Below, piece after piece: positions 1-12,956 of a stretch of DNA of 64,000 bases (the first letter of the stretch is position 1; each line of letters opens with the position of its first letter). The position numbers and the translations under genes are program-made. The notes under the pieces were generated by a model. That model searched no databases and was not told where the DNA came from. It saw only the letters and a program-made list of their open reading frames with translations. Location of the stretch: NCBI GenBank assembly GCA_945910005.1, contig OX246741.1, positions 13,096,890 through 13,160,889 on the forward strand, given 5' to 3'. This stretch comes from Isoperla grammatica. Taxonomy: Eukaryota > Arthropoda > Insecta > Plecoptera > Perlodidae.

Positions 1-1974
1 CGTCTCCTAAAATGTGAGCACGCCTGTTGTTATGTTTAAGAAAAAAGAAACCAACCAAATTTCCCCCAGGAACGTGTTATAATAATGTTGGTTTTATAAG
101 CAGGAAATGGCGCGAAGAAAACAAAAGACGACCGCCTGACGAAACTTAGCAAGGTAACGACGTTACATTACGCGAGTATCTATACAATTCTTTGTGGCAC
201 TTTTCGAGGAGTCTTTTATCCCCTTCTTTCTGGTTGGTATTTCTCATTATTCTCCACGATGTTCCAAGTCTAATGTTCCACCGTGGGCTAAGAGAGGACA
301 CGAAAAGGGCGGAGCGCTCAAGACTCAACGCGGGTATCGGAACAACAGAGCGAACTTGGAAGACGGCACCGCAGCAATGTGGCGCCGCAAGCACATCGAA
401 TAGAATTATGCGGCCGTTTTAGTGAGGAAGTACTTTAGCTGGGTTTTAAAAACAATGACATTTTAATTGAGAAGAAAATATTCTTATATGTAAATCCACA
501 TGCATTTTTGTTCATAGTATTGGTATTTGTGAGAGAAAACTATGAAAATGTTACACTCTCTATTATATGGAATTAAATCCTCATTTCCATCTCCCACAAC
601 TGCAAACAAATTATAAGAACGACACGCGATAATAGGTACGAACACATTACACAAAAAATAGCAATTACCACCAACCATGCGGTGAATTATAGTGTTATAT
701 TCATTTTCGTGTATCAAGGGTAATAATCGGATGTAATTTGATAAATAATGTTGCTAATACTAAAATGTCCCAGTGTTAATAGAACGAAGAGATGTGAAGG
801 GGTTCGTCAGTTCTCTACAAAGAGCTGTGAAACAAACCACCCGACCTAGTTTATTGTTACACTAAATGCGACGACACCAGTTTGCAATTTGACACATATA
901 CTCCTGAAACCCGGCAAAAGATTAGGAGTAATTATTAAAAAATCGCACTCGAAATCTAAAAACATGCTGTATCGCGTTTTACTCGTAAAAAAACTCCAGG
1001 CTCAAATAAATGAACTGTTCTCGGATAATTTGTCGCGTAATCAACCGCAGCAAAACAGGTCACGTAAAACAGTCTTATCTGTGGGACGTACTAATACTTC
1101 TCTCGAAATTGCAGTCTTAACACTTTACGTACCCTAATCACCCCTCCCCTCCACACACACACACACCTCACGCATCGCACCCCTCACTGTCCCCTTGCCA
1201 GGGGTGAGCTACCTATGATACGTTTCTAAGTTGTAATTGCTTTTCTCCCAAGTGTCAGTCACCATGCCAATGAATAGTAATGATAATAACTATAAAAACC
1301 GTGTTATATCAAATAAAAATTGAATGGGAAAATAAAAAATAAAGAGGAACTCATATTATGACGAATAACTACTAAACTACACTGACCACGACTACAATTG
1401 TTGTAACTAATTGTAACTTATACTCGAGAAACGTAAAGCATCACAACAAAACAGCAAGGCAACAACAACTACTTTTAACTAGGCAGGGCGTTACGAACCT
1501 CTGCTAAATATCTAATAGAATACTAAATTGTTTACACCGTGGCAACATGACCAACGGAAAGAATGGTTGCCATGGTGAAAACAAGTAAGAAGCTTACTAA
1601 ATATTTCATAATTAGGCACTAATTAACATAATATGTGGATATTCAGCTAATACTCTTGTTCCTTTCAGAGAAGACAGGATAGTCTGGCATTTAACCTGTA
1701 TTGCTGCCTATATTATATTCATATCCTTTTCCATCTTTTCTGCACCGGAAATAACGTTTATATATACGGGTTCTTTCAGAGCAGACAGAAAATGTCTACC
1801 TCTTTTACTTAAATTATTGTATTCTAAGTCGCAGCCGCGCTTTGTAAGGCGAAGTTACATCTAAAACACAGACACGATAGTAAAGGTGGGAGGACGATGA
1901 AGATACATGAGCGCTGTGTAGGTGTAAGTCAACCCTCGCGTAGGAGAGAAGGATGTCGCATCGAATATAGTGTA
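1..1974. other. AT-rich unique noncoding stretch
   Basis: No gene is recognised. The stretch holds a short CA run near 1152-1167 and one small inverted repeat (listed separately). The phrase CTTTCAGAG followed by AGACAG occurs twice, near 1665 and 1777. ORFs here are under 85 codons, overlap each other on both strands and have no recognisable domain. Confidence 0.6.
1530..1582. repeat. Short inverted repeat, 17-bp arms
   Basis: The arms at 1530-1546 and 1566-1582 are reverse complements with two mismatches (core CACCRTGGCAAC) around a 19-nt loop. No target duplication was found, so this may be a solo hairpin or a degenerate MITE. Confidence 0.4.
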
Positions 1975-2170
1975 CGGTTGCTTCTAGTGTTTGGTTGCTT
2001 CTGCTTGTCGAGAAGCAACCACATCGCATGTACTGTACGGTTGCTTCTAGTGTTTGGTTGCTTCAAATGTTTGGTTGCTTCTGCTTGTCAAGAAGCAACC
2101 ACAACGCATGTACGTACTGTACAGTTGCTTCTAATTTTTGGTTGCTTCTGCTTGTCGAGAAGCAACCACA
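1975..2170. repeat. Three-unit tandem repeat, each unit with a perfect hairpin
   Basis: GGTTGCTTCT, an 8-nt loop and AGAAGCAACC occur three times, at 1993-2020, 2073-2100 and 2140-2167. Between the hairpins lie further copies of GGTTGCTTCTAGTGTTTGG and a CATGTACTGTAC spacer. Hairpin spacing is 80 then 67 bp. Each stem is ten perfect base pairs and the loop is nearly constant (GCTTGTCG or GCTTGTCA). Confidence 0.75.
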
Positions 2171-2635
2171 TCTCAGACAGAATAAGCTATAAAACAAAGC
2201 ACATTTTTTCTCGTACATCCGAGGTGGATGAAACAGCTCAACGATAAAACGTCAGAAATAGAAACCGTCATTTTCTACAAAACTATTTGTTTCGTTTTTT
2301 TTTTTATCGTGATGAAGTGACAAACGTCGACAACACATTCCAGACTCAAACCATAAAGAAACTTTACGTTGTATTCAGTTTAGATACTTCTTACTCAACG
2401 TACATGTGTGTATATACAGTCATCCTTTCTGGTACTTTAAACATTTAAATTCCTTCATTTCAGAGTCGTTTACCTGCACTCAGCTCAGCTCTTCTTTCCT
2501 ACCTCGGTCAACTCCTTTGTGTATTTCTCCACAACGTCTCCAACATATTATGTCTCAATGACACGGTGAACATTGAGTGTAAACTAATGTGCCCTTCTTC
2601 AGGTACGTTAGGCTGTTTTGATGGTAGTAATGCAT

Positions 2636-2750
2636 GATCCGCAATTGTCATTTAACTGACTCATTTAACTGGGAGACTATATAAAGGAACTAAAGAAAAG
2701 TCGATACTCAACCTAGTTAAATGATTAGCCAGTTAAATGTCTGCAGATCC
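2636..2750. mobile_element. MITE-like element, about 115 bp
   Basis: The left arm (about 2636-2673) and right arm (2709-2750) are imperfect reverse complements. Each has GATC near the end and two direct copies of CATTTAACTG. The centre is short and includes TATATAAAGG. No transposase is present. A target duplication could not be fixed by eye, so the superfamily is unknown. Chance is unlikely, because two motifs recur in the same order and spacing in both arms. Confidence 0.55.
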
Positions 2751-5700
2751 CTACATTAGATGTCTCACGATTGCCGGAGAATTTAGTTACAGTAGCCTAC
2801 TTACTTTACCTACTTTTCACGCCTAACGTATTAGGCTTTCACAGGTGGTGTTTCAAGTTTTAACATATTTGGGGTTTTCCTGTGTCCTACCTACAACATC
2901 AAAATTGCTTTCTATTTCTTTGGTTGACTACATAACTCAGCAAATATTGAGCATTGGGCAGCCAAAGTTTCAAAACCCCATCATTTTTAACAGGTAGTAA
3001 CACAGATCTATTCCTTCCGCCATTTTTGATTGTACATGTTCCGTCAAATGGGAAACATATTAGAAAAGCACCCGTTTTGATTGTTACACTACCACCAGTT
3101 ACATTCTACCACATCGTTAGATCAGCAAAAACTACCCCAAGTTGGCCAACCAATAAGATGATCGTGACGTCATTACTCACTTACCATCCATGCATGAAAC
3201 TCGAAACGCGGCCCATTCAACCGGACATAACTACCCGTCTAGGCGACCGAACATCGCGGCGTCACCAGCGCTATTTCAACTAAAGCATAGTTTTAGCATA
3301 GTTGTAACATAGTTGCGTTAGTGCTTTGGCGCGGCCGGTTCATTTCCAGACGGATGCGTCGGGACGCTTCACTGTCTGCATGGATTGAATTACGTCAAAG
3401 ACGAACTAGGCTGTCTCTGTCAATGATACCGAGCTGGAAGGAGTTAACATTTAGGTGTAATTCTAGTTTACCTGCCATTCAGAAATCACCTGGGACGTTG
3501 AAATCGAGTTTCGGGGTTGTATTATATATAAAGATGTGGACTTCAATTTTAGTGCAAGATCTTATTTTCAAAAGATAATAATTTTACCAAAGAGCAGCAC
3601 TTACACGCGCGTTAACTTCTCAGAAAACTAATCAACCGTAAATTTCAATAGAGAACCATAGAACTTTCCTGCATTGCAAAATCTATACAACGATGACTGA
3701 CCATACACCGGGAGCCGATCGAGAATGTACGAATGGCCGCTAGATGTAATGAAAGCGTGGCAACCCTGTAGCGCGCAGGTAGATAATATGAGGAGTGTCT
3801 ACCTGCTGTACCCCACTTATTCTGCCTCAGTGGAGAGCGGCATATTTTGCCTTGCACCTAAATTGAAGTCTAAGTCTTTACGGATGGGGAGGAGGGGTGG
3901 TCTTTATGTAATTTTAAATAACTGAATAGAATAGACAGCATATAAATAAAATAAATAAAATACAGTAGTAATTATGACAAGAGTATTCAATACAGATACG
4001 CGCTTTGATATTTTCAAAGAAGTATCCATTCGCTTAACGAGAGTGTTTCTTACAAGTTCTTCGATTATACGTTTGTTTTTTCTTGCGAATTTTCTAGAAA
4101 AAATATCACATGTTGCAAGAGAAAATAAGGTATCTTAGCAGTTCTTTCATTATTCTTCCTGTAGTTAACTAAACCGCTTCAAAAGACCCTTTGACGCTAA
4201 GAGCAGCAATCCTTTGAAGATTATATTCTTTGAGGAAAATAGCACACAAAGTTTCAAATACTCGACTTGAAAAGAAAAATCTACATCAGAAATGTACAAT
4301 AATGTAGAAATATTCGTTAGCCATTGATAAATGATTTAGTTAAGCTGTTCGTTACGTTGTATCTCACATAACCATCACTTAAAGAGTATTCCAGTGAACC
4401 GAGGGCCAAACTATGCGCAAATGTCTGAGGTTTGTGGAACCTATACTCTATGAGATGTAGGCGCGAGCTTATGTCAAGGTATAATGGTATTACTTGATTT
4501 GTTTTTTCAATCATCTATCATGTCATTCATTCATTTTTTCATGTCATCTGTCACATCATATGAAGATAAGAATTTGCAGGCATGCCATGTTATTTTTACT
4601 CGATACAAAATTTTAAATATACAAGCTCCCTAACCCATTCTTTCCAGGTTGCACAAAACATAGCACTTATAGGTGTAATTACTTTTGGACTCAATGTACT
4701 GTACTATAAGTAGGGTTTTGAGGTGGATAATTTCCGGCAGGAGTAATAGATACTGTTAAGAGTGATGATAAGGCCACTCAATAAAGACTAGATGCAATCT
4801 GGTAGCAAGCAAATAAACTTCTATGAGCGGGAGATTATTCATCGTTGATTTGTTGAAACCATCAATGGCGCAGATAAGGGGGTAGCATAGCAGCGCTATC
4901 TATTGTTAGTTTGAGTCTTCTAACAAATAGCTATTTTTCGCTCGCTTTCTATCCGTGGATCGGGTTTGAACGTTCCACATTATTTCCACTTTCCGCCCAT
5001 CAATTGCCGTCTCTAGTTTCAAAACATGTGCTGGATTACTTGTTGTATTTACTCCAATTCTTCTTTTTACCCTTCAATAATTATATTAAATAAATAAATT
5101 GGTATTTATTATCTACCCACTCAGTTAAAGTATACGTAACTGGCTTTCAGTAGGGGACATTACACATTGCATTATACATGATGCATGTTTCTCTGTGTAG
5201 ACGGTGCACTATAAGACGCAATAAAAAAGACACAAGATAAATACAAATAATATTGTTTAATATTATTTCGTGTCTCAAAATATGTACGATCCCCCGTTTC
5301 ACTAAACTAAATGTTGCCAAAACCTTTTTTCTCCGTATTCTCCTCCAAATACTTCCAAATATCTTTGAATACATCTCGAAACTATAACTAGAATGTATAA
5401 ACACTGACTCATATGTTCCCCACAAAACAACATTTAACTAGCTCACTTTCTATGGTTTCACATTGTGTTCTATGCTATTATCGTGTGTGCAACTTGACCC
5501 GTGTGGACAAAGCAGCGACCAATGGGAAATCAGAATGGTGAATTCGACGTTGAAGGACAATGTACCAAAACGTTGGTCATTCAAATGGGTTACTATAGCA
5601 ACGTGGCTGGCCCCAATCGAATCGAAACCGTTAGGTAAATGGAAACAAATACATTAGATGAAATCGATGACATTTTTGTAAAGATTGTTGTAATGATAGT

Positions 5701-5758
5701 TGTTGGTAGTTGATTGTTGTGTTGATAGTTGATCGTGATGTTGATAGTTATTTAAAAC
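2751..5758. other. Unique noncoding stretch
   Basis: Nothing recognisable was found over about 3 kb apart from AT-rich simple sequence near 3940 and 5085 (AAATA types) and imperfect GTTGATAGTT repetition near 5695-5750. A CRE-type palindrome TGACGTCA is at 3165-3172. The ORFs at 2954-3283 (109 codons) and 3645-3857 show no domain or codon signal that I recognise. Confidence 0.5.
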
Positions 5759-6012
5759 AAACTCTCCAAATCAGTAAAAAACTTTACATCTCTTCCACTT
5801 TTTAAACATCGACTAAAAACTTTCCTCTCAATTAAACCATAACTAACAACTTAAATTCCTGTTTCTCTTACCCATCCTTATTGTTATTTCTTAATGTATT
5901 TTGTAGTTTTATAGATTTGTATGTATATTTTATTTTGTATGTATAGTTATTTTGTATAGTTTATACCAATATTTGTATTATGTACAAATCATACGGTGAA
6001 ATAAATAAAATA
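5759..6012 (+). mobile_element. Possible 3' end of a LINE (non-LTR retrotransposon)
   Basis: The frame ending at TAA 5840-5842 reads SVKNFTSLPLFKHRLKTFL and then a short tail. The pattern LPxFKxxLKTFL resembles the last residues of many LINE reverse-transcriptase ORFs. The stop is followed by about 170 bp of T/A-rich 3' sequence ending in AATAAATAAAAT, as expected of a LINE 3' UTR and tail. In-frame stops lie just upstream, so at most the 3' tip survives. The match is from memory of the family; a translated search would decide. Confidence 0.35.
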
Positions 6013-6063
6013 GTTGTTAAATTTTCCGGTAATAATGCCAAAGTTATGAGACGAGCGATAGCG

Positions 6064-6172
6064 GTAAGAGATGGAAAAAGTAAGCAAGACCATGAAAAAT
6101 GAGTAAAGATACGCACTAGATCTATCTTGCGGGCACCGGTCAGCGGTCACCACGAGCAGGGATCCACCTAAA
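6064..6172 (+). mobile_element. Dispersed repeat family D, copy 1 (tail part)
   Basis: The segment containing TAAAGATACGCAC, CTTGCGGGCACCGGTCA and CACCACGAGCAGGGATCCACC is shared with 29250-29357 (same strand) and with the minus strand of 40926-41045. All three also share upstream AAGTGAGCAAGA-like sequence. Three copies in order mark an interspersed family. The last copy continues into the CGTACTCGACA head module also found near 7.3, 49.4 and 58.3 kb. Confidence 0.55.
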
Positions 6173-6219
6173 TCGGTGTAAGGGAATATCTTCACGATAC
6201 AAGCGCTCACCCAAGGTTA

Positions 6220-6310
6220 TGTTACACGTTACGAATCGAAAGTCAGGTTAGATAATTTGGATAAGGCTTTTTTGAGACCTCAGTTGTCTTACGATTCGCA
6301 ACGTGTAACA
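6220..6310. repeat. Inverted repeat with 19-bp arms
   Basis: The arm 6220-6238 (TGTTACACGTTACGAATCG) and the reverse complement of 6292-6310 differ at one base. The 53-nt spacer has a further weak match. It may be a minimal MITE of about 90 bp. No target duplication is evident. Confidence 0.5.
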
Positions 6311-7115
6311 CTATCATAGAAATCGCATTCTATCAATAAAGATGATATTCGGTTACACCGGTTTAATAATTCAATAGTATAATATGAAACGTGATACCAT
6401 TATCAATAATAACAAAAATACTGTAGTAACACTTCAAATTTGTCTTACTTTTCGTGTTGCTTCATCAATAATCGGAAAGAAAAAGTGAAAAGAAATAGCG
6501 AGATATTGTAACACTAACGTATGCTGGTACTGACCTAACGCAGTTACGTGCCTGTTATAAGAATACGGGTGAGAGGGCAGGGGGCAGGGGGGCAGGAGGG
6601 CAGGGGTACGCGGGGTCCTAGCGGCGACTGAGATTAAATTCTTTGGGTGAGAGAGTTTGCAATTTAATTCGTCCACGTGGAAAGAATGTACCTAAGATGG
6701 AAATTTGAAAAGACAAGTTGGAAATTGGTGCAAAAGAGGAAGGAAGAACGGGCGGACAGACCAATAGACAGACAGGTGGTTGGTTGCACGGAACAGGGGG
6801 ACGCACGTAAATTACGGCGAGGGAAGAAGTGAAAACGGAAAGTTTGCGGGAGAAGGACCGCAAGAGGTGGAAGAGATGGATGGATTGATCTATGAGTGAA
6901 AAGACAGACGAAATGGAGATGAAGAGAAGAGGAAGTGAAAGCTACGGTGGCTTCAAGACATGAGGGTATAGGAGTTGAGGTTGCTTAATAGGAAACTCGA
7001 TATAATTAGAAAGCGGAGTTAAAATAAAAAGTTGCACTTCGTACAGATAGAAGTATTGGAAGGGGGGAAATGTTCAACGCTCTGAAAATAAGTACCTCCT
7101 ACAGAAGGTACGCGA
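6311..7115. other. Unique noncoding stretch, purine-rich in its second half
   Basis: Nothing gene-like was found. From about 6565 onward the plus strand is G/A-rich (GGGGCAGGGGGGCAGG, then GAGAGAAGAGG types). This explains the overlapping minus-strand ORFs at 6434-6863 without implying coding. Confidence 0.5.
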
Positions 7116-7346
7116 TGAGACTACCGTCTGGGAACAGGGTAGAATTTGACCAGGGTGACTCTGCCAATAGTAATAGGCTGTGAAATTAGTCCTCCTGTCT
7201 CCATCCTCCCATTGACTTCTTCTATTGAATCCCATTCTCTGCTTGTCGTCCTACTTCTCGCTTTTGTCCAATCATCCCCCCCCCCCCCCCCCTCCCCTCC
7301 CGAGTCATATAACAATGTTGACGAGTACGTCGTTAAACACCAAAAA
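7116..7346 (-). mobile_element. Dispersed repeat family with CGTACTCG head (copy at 7.3 kb)
   Basis: Read on the minus strand, the copy opens at 7341 with GGTGTTTAACGACGTACTCG and a GTTATATGACTC segment. It runs through a G-rich tract (the 17-C run 7276-7292 on the plus strand) and a body with GGCAGAGTCACCCTGG and CCCAGACGG. The same order occurs on the plus strand at 58298-58510, which also has GGCAGAGTCAACCTGGGCC and CCCAGACGGAGG, and more weakly at 49416-49605. The ORFs at 7121-7466 come from this repeat. The head resembles a segment of SINEs reported across invertebrates, from memory only. Confidence 0.6.
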
Positions 7347-7573
7347 TTAATCGAAAAGAAAACACGACACAATGCCCGTGTTTACACTGGTCAGCCTCAC
7401 GACAACAAAGACATCGAGAACGAAATATATAAAAGTAAGTTTGTGTTTACATGTCAAAACATTTAAGGGAGTAAAGAAAGTGATATTCATTTTCTTAAAT
7501 TTTGATTAATCATTACTCATTAGGAGTTTTTCCGAAGATTCGAAAAGAAAATAACTAAGAAGTTGATTAAGAT

Positions 7574-7823
7574 CGGTTTACACACTTATTTAAGATTTAA
7601 GGTTTTAGTTTCCTATAACTGTTTTACTTAGGATCGCTACCATTGGCCGGATTTATAAAACGTCGCCTCTCATTGGCTGGGCTAAGAATTCTAGGTATGA
7701 GAGCTAACGTTGCTATTTAAATCTAAAACCTTTTGAAAGTGTGTAAACGCCATAATGCTTTTGGCTTGATTTGATTTTGTTAAACCATAAACCTTAAATC
7801 TTAAATATGTGTGTAAACAGACC
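7574..7823. mobile_element. MITE, about 250 bp, with an extra internal terminus
   Basis: The left terminus 7574-7608 and the reverse complement of 7789-7823 match over about 35 bp (core GTTTACACAC, ATTTAAGATTTAAGGTTT). A third related terminus lies inside at 7718-7751 (AAATCTAAAACC, GTGTGTAAACGCC). The unit may be a 178-bp element (7574-7751) with a solo or nested end, or two overlapping MITEs. The centre contains two ATTGGC-type boxes. No transposase and no clear target duplication are seen. Confidence 0.65.
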
Positions 7824-10800
7824 TTTAAATATATATCAAAATGATAGCCTTGACGCCGAAGGTCATTTAACCATTTCTATACGATCCTGCTTTAATCCTT
7901 CTAAATCTAATTCAAATTTTGTCTATTTTCCTGCATTTCAGTTAACTTCAGTTTTCCCTCTCATGTAGAAAGTTTCCTTGAACAAAATCTCGGAAGACGC
8001 AAAAACTAATAAAAGAATACTTCGCAAATGTTCAAGAGGATCATTTCTCATCGCTTAACCCTTGGACATTTTTTTTTTCTCTCGCAAGTACGAAGCTAAT
8101 TCTACCATTATTCGCACATTGCTCATTTTGAAGTTCAACGGGAAAAGGCTACACATTCTCTCATGGTTCTATTTTCCATCTTTGTATGATTTGCTTCGTT
8201 GCAATGACGATTCAAACGCCATACAATTTAAATCCTTTCCCTATGTACTTAAAAAATATCCGCCGAAACAAAACTCTTATTACCAATTTTTGAAACGAAT
8301 TTATAAAACAAGAATCTCTCTTCAAATTCGTATTGGAGTCACATAAACTTGTTGTGTATACAAGCAAGCATCGCTTCCGGGTTCCTGGTGTGTTAGAATA
8401 GCAATAAATTGGTTTTGAAGTTTGAAGAGTATCTCCCACATAGATCACTTGGAATCACATGAATATGTAGTTGACGTTTTGACATTTCAATTTATTTGTC
8501 GGCGTTTTTGTGTGGGTGACGTCACGATGTTGGAGAAGGGCCGACGTCACTCAGGTTTTTCAATTATTGGAGAACAATTTCCAACCGGCACAAAATGTGT
8601 GCGGCCTCTGCCAGCGTTGCATGGGCTAGTTGATGGCTATTGAATGAGCTGACTAACTTCTTGGTATGCATAACGAGTAGGTGCAATGTTCTGTGTAGGT
8701 GTTTGCACATAGTCGAGTACTACATCTTAGAATAAACAACAATAACATAAATAGCTGATTTAGTATTTTATAGTTTCAGGTAATAATTTAGGTCGACGTA
8801 ATTATGACATAGCATTAACTGTGAAAAATGTTACAATAAGTTTCCATCTGATATAAACTCTTAAATATCGGAATAATAATATCGAATCAAACCCCCTCCC
8901 CAAAAAAGACTCCCACTTATATCATTCGATTTCTGTCGAGAGCAATATTAAGAAAATTGATACATAAGATGGTATTTAAATGTATTTACTATTTGATTTT
9001 TGGTGGTAAATCGAGTTCTTACAAAATAGCTGATTTTTGTTTTGTTTTTTGTAATCGGATTAATCCTTTTTAAGTAATGCTCTGTTTAACTGTTTTAAAT
9101 TTAACGTGACGAACTCAGTTATATGTACAATGTATGAATAATTAATTTAAATTAAATGAAATTTTAGAAACTTATCTTCATTCGCTTCTCTTCTCTGGGA
9201 CAGTCTTTCCATTTGTACGTTTCCATTACAATGATTCACATACAAAAACATTCATTCAACATAAGGAACACGTGTACGAGATTTTTTCTTCCAGTCTATT
9301 ATTGTTTTTTCTCCACAACTCAAACACGATTTCTAATCTATTTTTATTTACATTACATGTTGTCCTGTACATTCATAAATTTGTCTTATATTGAGTACTT
9401 TTCCAACCTACCTATACCGTACACTACCTTCTTTGTGTGGTTTGTTTTAATATGTGTAAATACAAATTTTTTTTCGTGTTATTAATTATTATATATATTA
9501 AAAAAGTCTAGAATAATAATAATAATTGTGTTTTCAGCAATGTATACATAACAACTATGAGCTGATGGTACTTATTGCCAGCTGGGACTACACAAATACA
9601 ACGGATACAAACTCAACGCAAATATTTAAATAGCCCCCTGACCCAAGCACCGGTCCGGTCTTTATTTACCACACGGGTACCCGCAAACAGTTGTACTTGA
9701 AATCCGCTTCGTTGAATGCAAACAATATGCTAATGTAAGAAAATTAGCCTACAATAAACATCACCGTGGAGTCGAGAAGGAGAAATGCAAGACTGGTTGT
9801 AAAAGTAAACACGTCCTATTAATATTAGTGGGGGGGGAGCTCGGTAGGAGTGGAGCTCGGTGATAAGAGGCAGATGATTGTTTTGCGGTCAAAATACAAA
9901 CTAATTGAATTGGAAATAGATTTTTCGTAGGATCTACTGAATACCTCAGGAGTAAACTTTGTATAGTTGATAACGAGCAAGTTTTTGTTCTGAAACTGAA
10001 ACTATGCATAACAATTTTTGCGGCACGACAGAAACGTTAACCTGAATCTCGTACGTGTCAACGAACTGTTTCTTGGAGATAAATGAAGAATACGTCCTCT
10101 TTTTTCTTTTTAAGACAAAATAATATGTTCCCAAATTGCTTTGAAGAATTTACTGTGTTTGTTTTATCTTAAAAATGGCATACACTATCTTAATGTGTGG
10201 ATGATGCGAGTAAGATATGATAAAGATCAACAGATAACCTCAAAGAAATGATGAACAATTCATTATGTTTAGATAAAATTAGACAGTTTTATTTCAATAT
10301 TATCTTATTTTTCCAAACAAAATAAATTTGCATCCGTTTTTGAGACATTCTCTAGACCGTTATAATAACTAGCCTTGCATCAATAAACATTTCTATATCG
10401 AATGTCATTTTAGAGCAAAAATCCCACTTGTCAAGCTTTTTGTGTCGAACACGTTTAAGTAATAGACATTCTGTCAGTACATCAGTAGCACAAATTTACA
10501 TCTCATCTCTCTAGCGTTGTTACCACCAACAATAACGCGTAGTGTGATTCACCCGAGTGCCTAAATTACACGGTAAACTGCGCGCATGATTGACGTCCAT
10601 AATTCAACTCAAAGCTATTTCGTATATAAGCTATACCCGCGTAGCGTTGTTAACTTTTGAGTATCAATTAGTATGGAATTAGCTCGTAATGGCTTTTGGA
10701 GTGGGTTTTGAACGTTTAAATGATCGGGCTTATTTCGGAGTGGGATTGACGTGTTAGAGCCATCTGGTACAGGATTTAGGGGCAGTTAATTAATACAAAT

Positions 10801-10936
10801 CTGAGAAGACACCTTCCAGGCCGCAAGAGACAGGCTATAACAAGGAATATAGGACATATTAGAAATCCTGCATCATAAGCTAAATTATATTTCTCTCCGA
10901 TATACACTGTCAACAGGGTACTGAAAAGGATAGACA
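7824..10936. other. Unique AT-rich noncoding stretch
   Basis: No gene was found over about 3 kb. A CRE palindrome lies at 8517-8524 with a CGACGTCAC half copy 26 bp on. An AATAAT run is near 9510-9526 and a seven-to-nine G tract near 9830. A TATATAAG box at about 10625 has no supporting gene. The ORFs at 8062-8346 and 9213-9485 are AT-driven. Confidence 0.5.
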
Positions 10937-11149
10937 ATAAATAAATGAATGAATGAATGAATGAATGAATGAATGAATGAATGAATGAATGAATGAATGA
11001 ATGAATGAATGAATGAATGAATGAATGAATGAATGAATGAATGAATGAATGAATGAATGAATGAATGAATGAATGAATGAATGAATGAATGAATGAATGA
11101 ATGAATGAATGAATAAATGAATGAATATACAAATAAATAAATAAATAAA
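10937..11149. repeat. Long (TGAA)n microsatellite with (AAAT)n ends
   Basis: About 43 uninterrupted TGAA units run from about 10943 to 11113. AATAAATGAATG and AAATAAAT degenerate units flank them on both sides. The minus-strand ORFs here, with an IHSF repeat, are pure microsatellite translation. Confidence 0.98.
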
Positions 11150-12956
11150 GTACACGCAGAAACATCAACATAGACGAGCATGGTAATGTTGACTGACCGT
11201 TCTTTCGCTATGTGATCTTATCGATGAGTGCCTGTATCGTTGACTCATGAGAGTATTTTAATGCTCCTCAAAGAAAAACATATTAACGTACATTCGACCA
11301 TACTTTTAAAACAATTACACTTGTTCAAACAAATCAACAATAAGTTATACTACAAAACGTCTTAAATTGTATCAGAAGTATTCTTTTTCCTCAGATTCTT
11401 TTGATCTGACTTGTATGTACGAAATAATGTATTTGATATGTATTTTCTTAAAAACGTTGGGTAAAAGTCCATATTTTATCTGTGAATTTTCTTAATGAAT
11501 TAGTTTATAAATATATTTCAGGTATAGGGCAGTGATATTCTATGCGTTACCGTATGAGACATGGCCGCATGGGTAACCGGCCGGAGCCGGAGATTCACCG
11601 GACTTCCAATTGTAGCAGGAGTTGTCGCACAACACTTACCTGCAAGAAAAGAAAACGAGAATGATTTAGACAAAGTCAATATTGAGAGAAAAAGAGAGAA
11701 TACAGAAAACACTAATCCATCCCATCACATGAGCAAGATTAATATCACAAAATTCTGGAATTAAACGACTGGAAAGTGGATGGAATAAATAAGTATATAT
11801 AATTAAGCCACACCAAGATTGAAAAATTTGCAACAGATAGTCCACTATATTAGATTTGTAGATTTACAAATACTGACAGAAAAGAGAGATAATGGATAAG
11901 TGTTTAAAACCTATCTGTAGGCATAACCAGAACTGGGTGTGTATATAGTATATCCAAAAGTGATTATTTAATACGTGTTTGGATTTTTAATCCAGAATGT
12001 TGTATTTCTTGTTTCTTCAACAAGTTTTAGTTTAACTTGCGTTAACATCGTTCGTCCATTATTATGGTGTGTTTTTCGTGAGATAATTTTGTCTACAAAA
12101 TAGCGCATTCTAAAAATCAACTCAATAATCACTTTTTTGATATTTAAAAGAAAATTTGTCATTGAAACAAATGCTATAATATGAAAATATTTCTGGTAGT
12201 GCAAACATCTTCTTAATGATACCAGCCATCATAGTCGTCTCCTACACCTAGAGGCGCCCATTGTTACCAAGGAAACAGTTGTGTGCATGTTATTTCCCAA
12301 ATAGAAAACAAATCCATAGCAACAATGGATAACATATCCATAACAAATCCATAGCAACTATGAATACCAACCTTAAGACGTATTGATTAACAACACATGC
12401 TTACATATTGTAAGCTAACAAAAACCATGTGTATAGAAGCGTCTGCTAAATAAACATATTACTATATGATTATATGATTATCTAATATAATATATTTTGT
12501 TGAATGGGGTTCTGACCCGCACAGCTGTCTAAACTGAGACGTTAGCGCGGTCATTAATCTTCCTATGAATCAACAGGTGATTATGTGTTGAAATAGTTTG
12601 GCAAAAACTTCGTACTCAGAAATTTTTGGCCCGTGTAAGCATAAAAAATGATTTACAGTTTTAATAGAATATAGATATCGATTGACATGAGCGGGGATAT
12701 TTGCTTCGCTTGTATTGTACAATGTACATGTTTTGCTTATTATTATTATTATTATTTGAGTTTACATAAAAAAAATAAAATCCAAACTATGAAGTTAAAC
12801 GCGAAAAGGTAACCTCAGGTTTAAAACCAAACACACTTTTCATTAAGCAATTGTATCTCAAAAAAGCTTAACGAAATCGGCAATCTGAGTCTAATACTTA
12901 TGTGATTTGGTAAGCCCTACAAACTGGACGATAAATATTGATAACTGATCAGTAGG
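11150..12956. other. Noncoding stretch with one inverted-repeat pair
   Basis: No gene was found. ATATCCAAAAGTGATTATT at 11950-11968 matches the reverse complement of 12124-12143 with one mismatch, a possible MITE of about 195 bp. The phrase AACAAATCCATAGCAAC is repeated at about 12307 and 12343. TTA repeats lie near 12740. The minus-strand segment near 11632-11645 contains GCAGGTAAGTG, a good splice-donor match, but no supporting ORF was recognised. Confidence 0.45.

Noticed and set aside
10776..11181. ORFs with IHSF repeats
   Set aside because: Pure translation of the TGAA microsatellite in all three frames.
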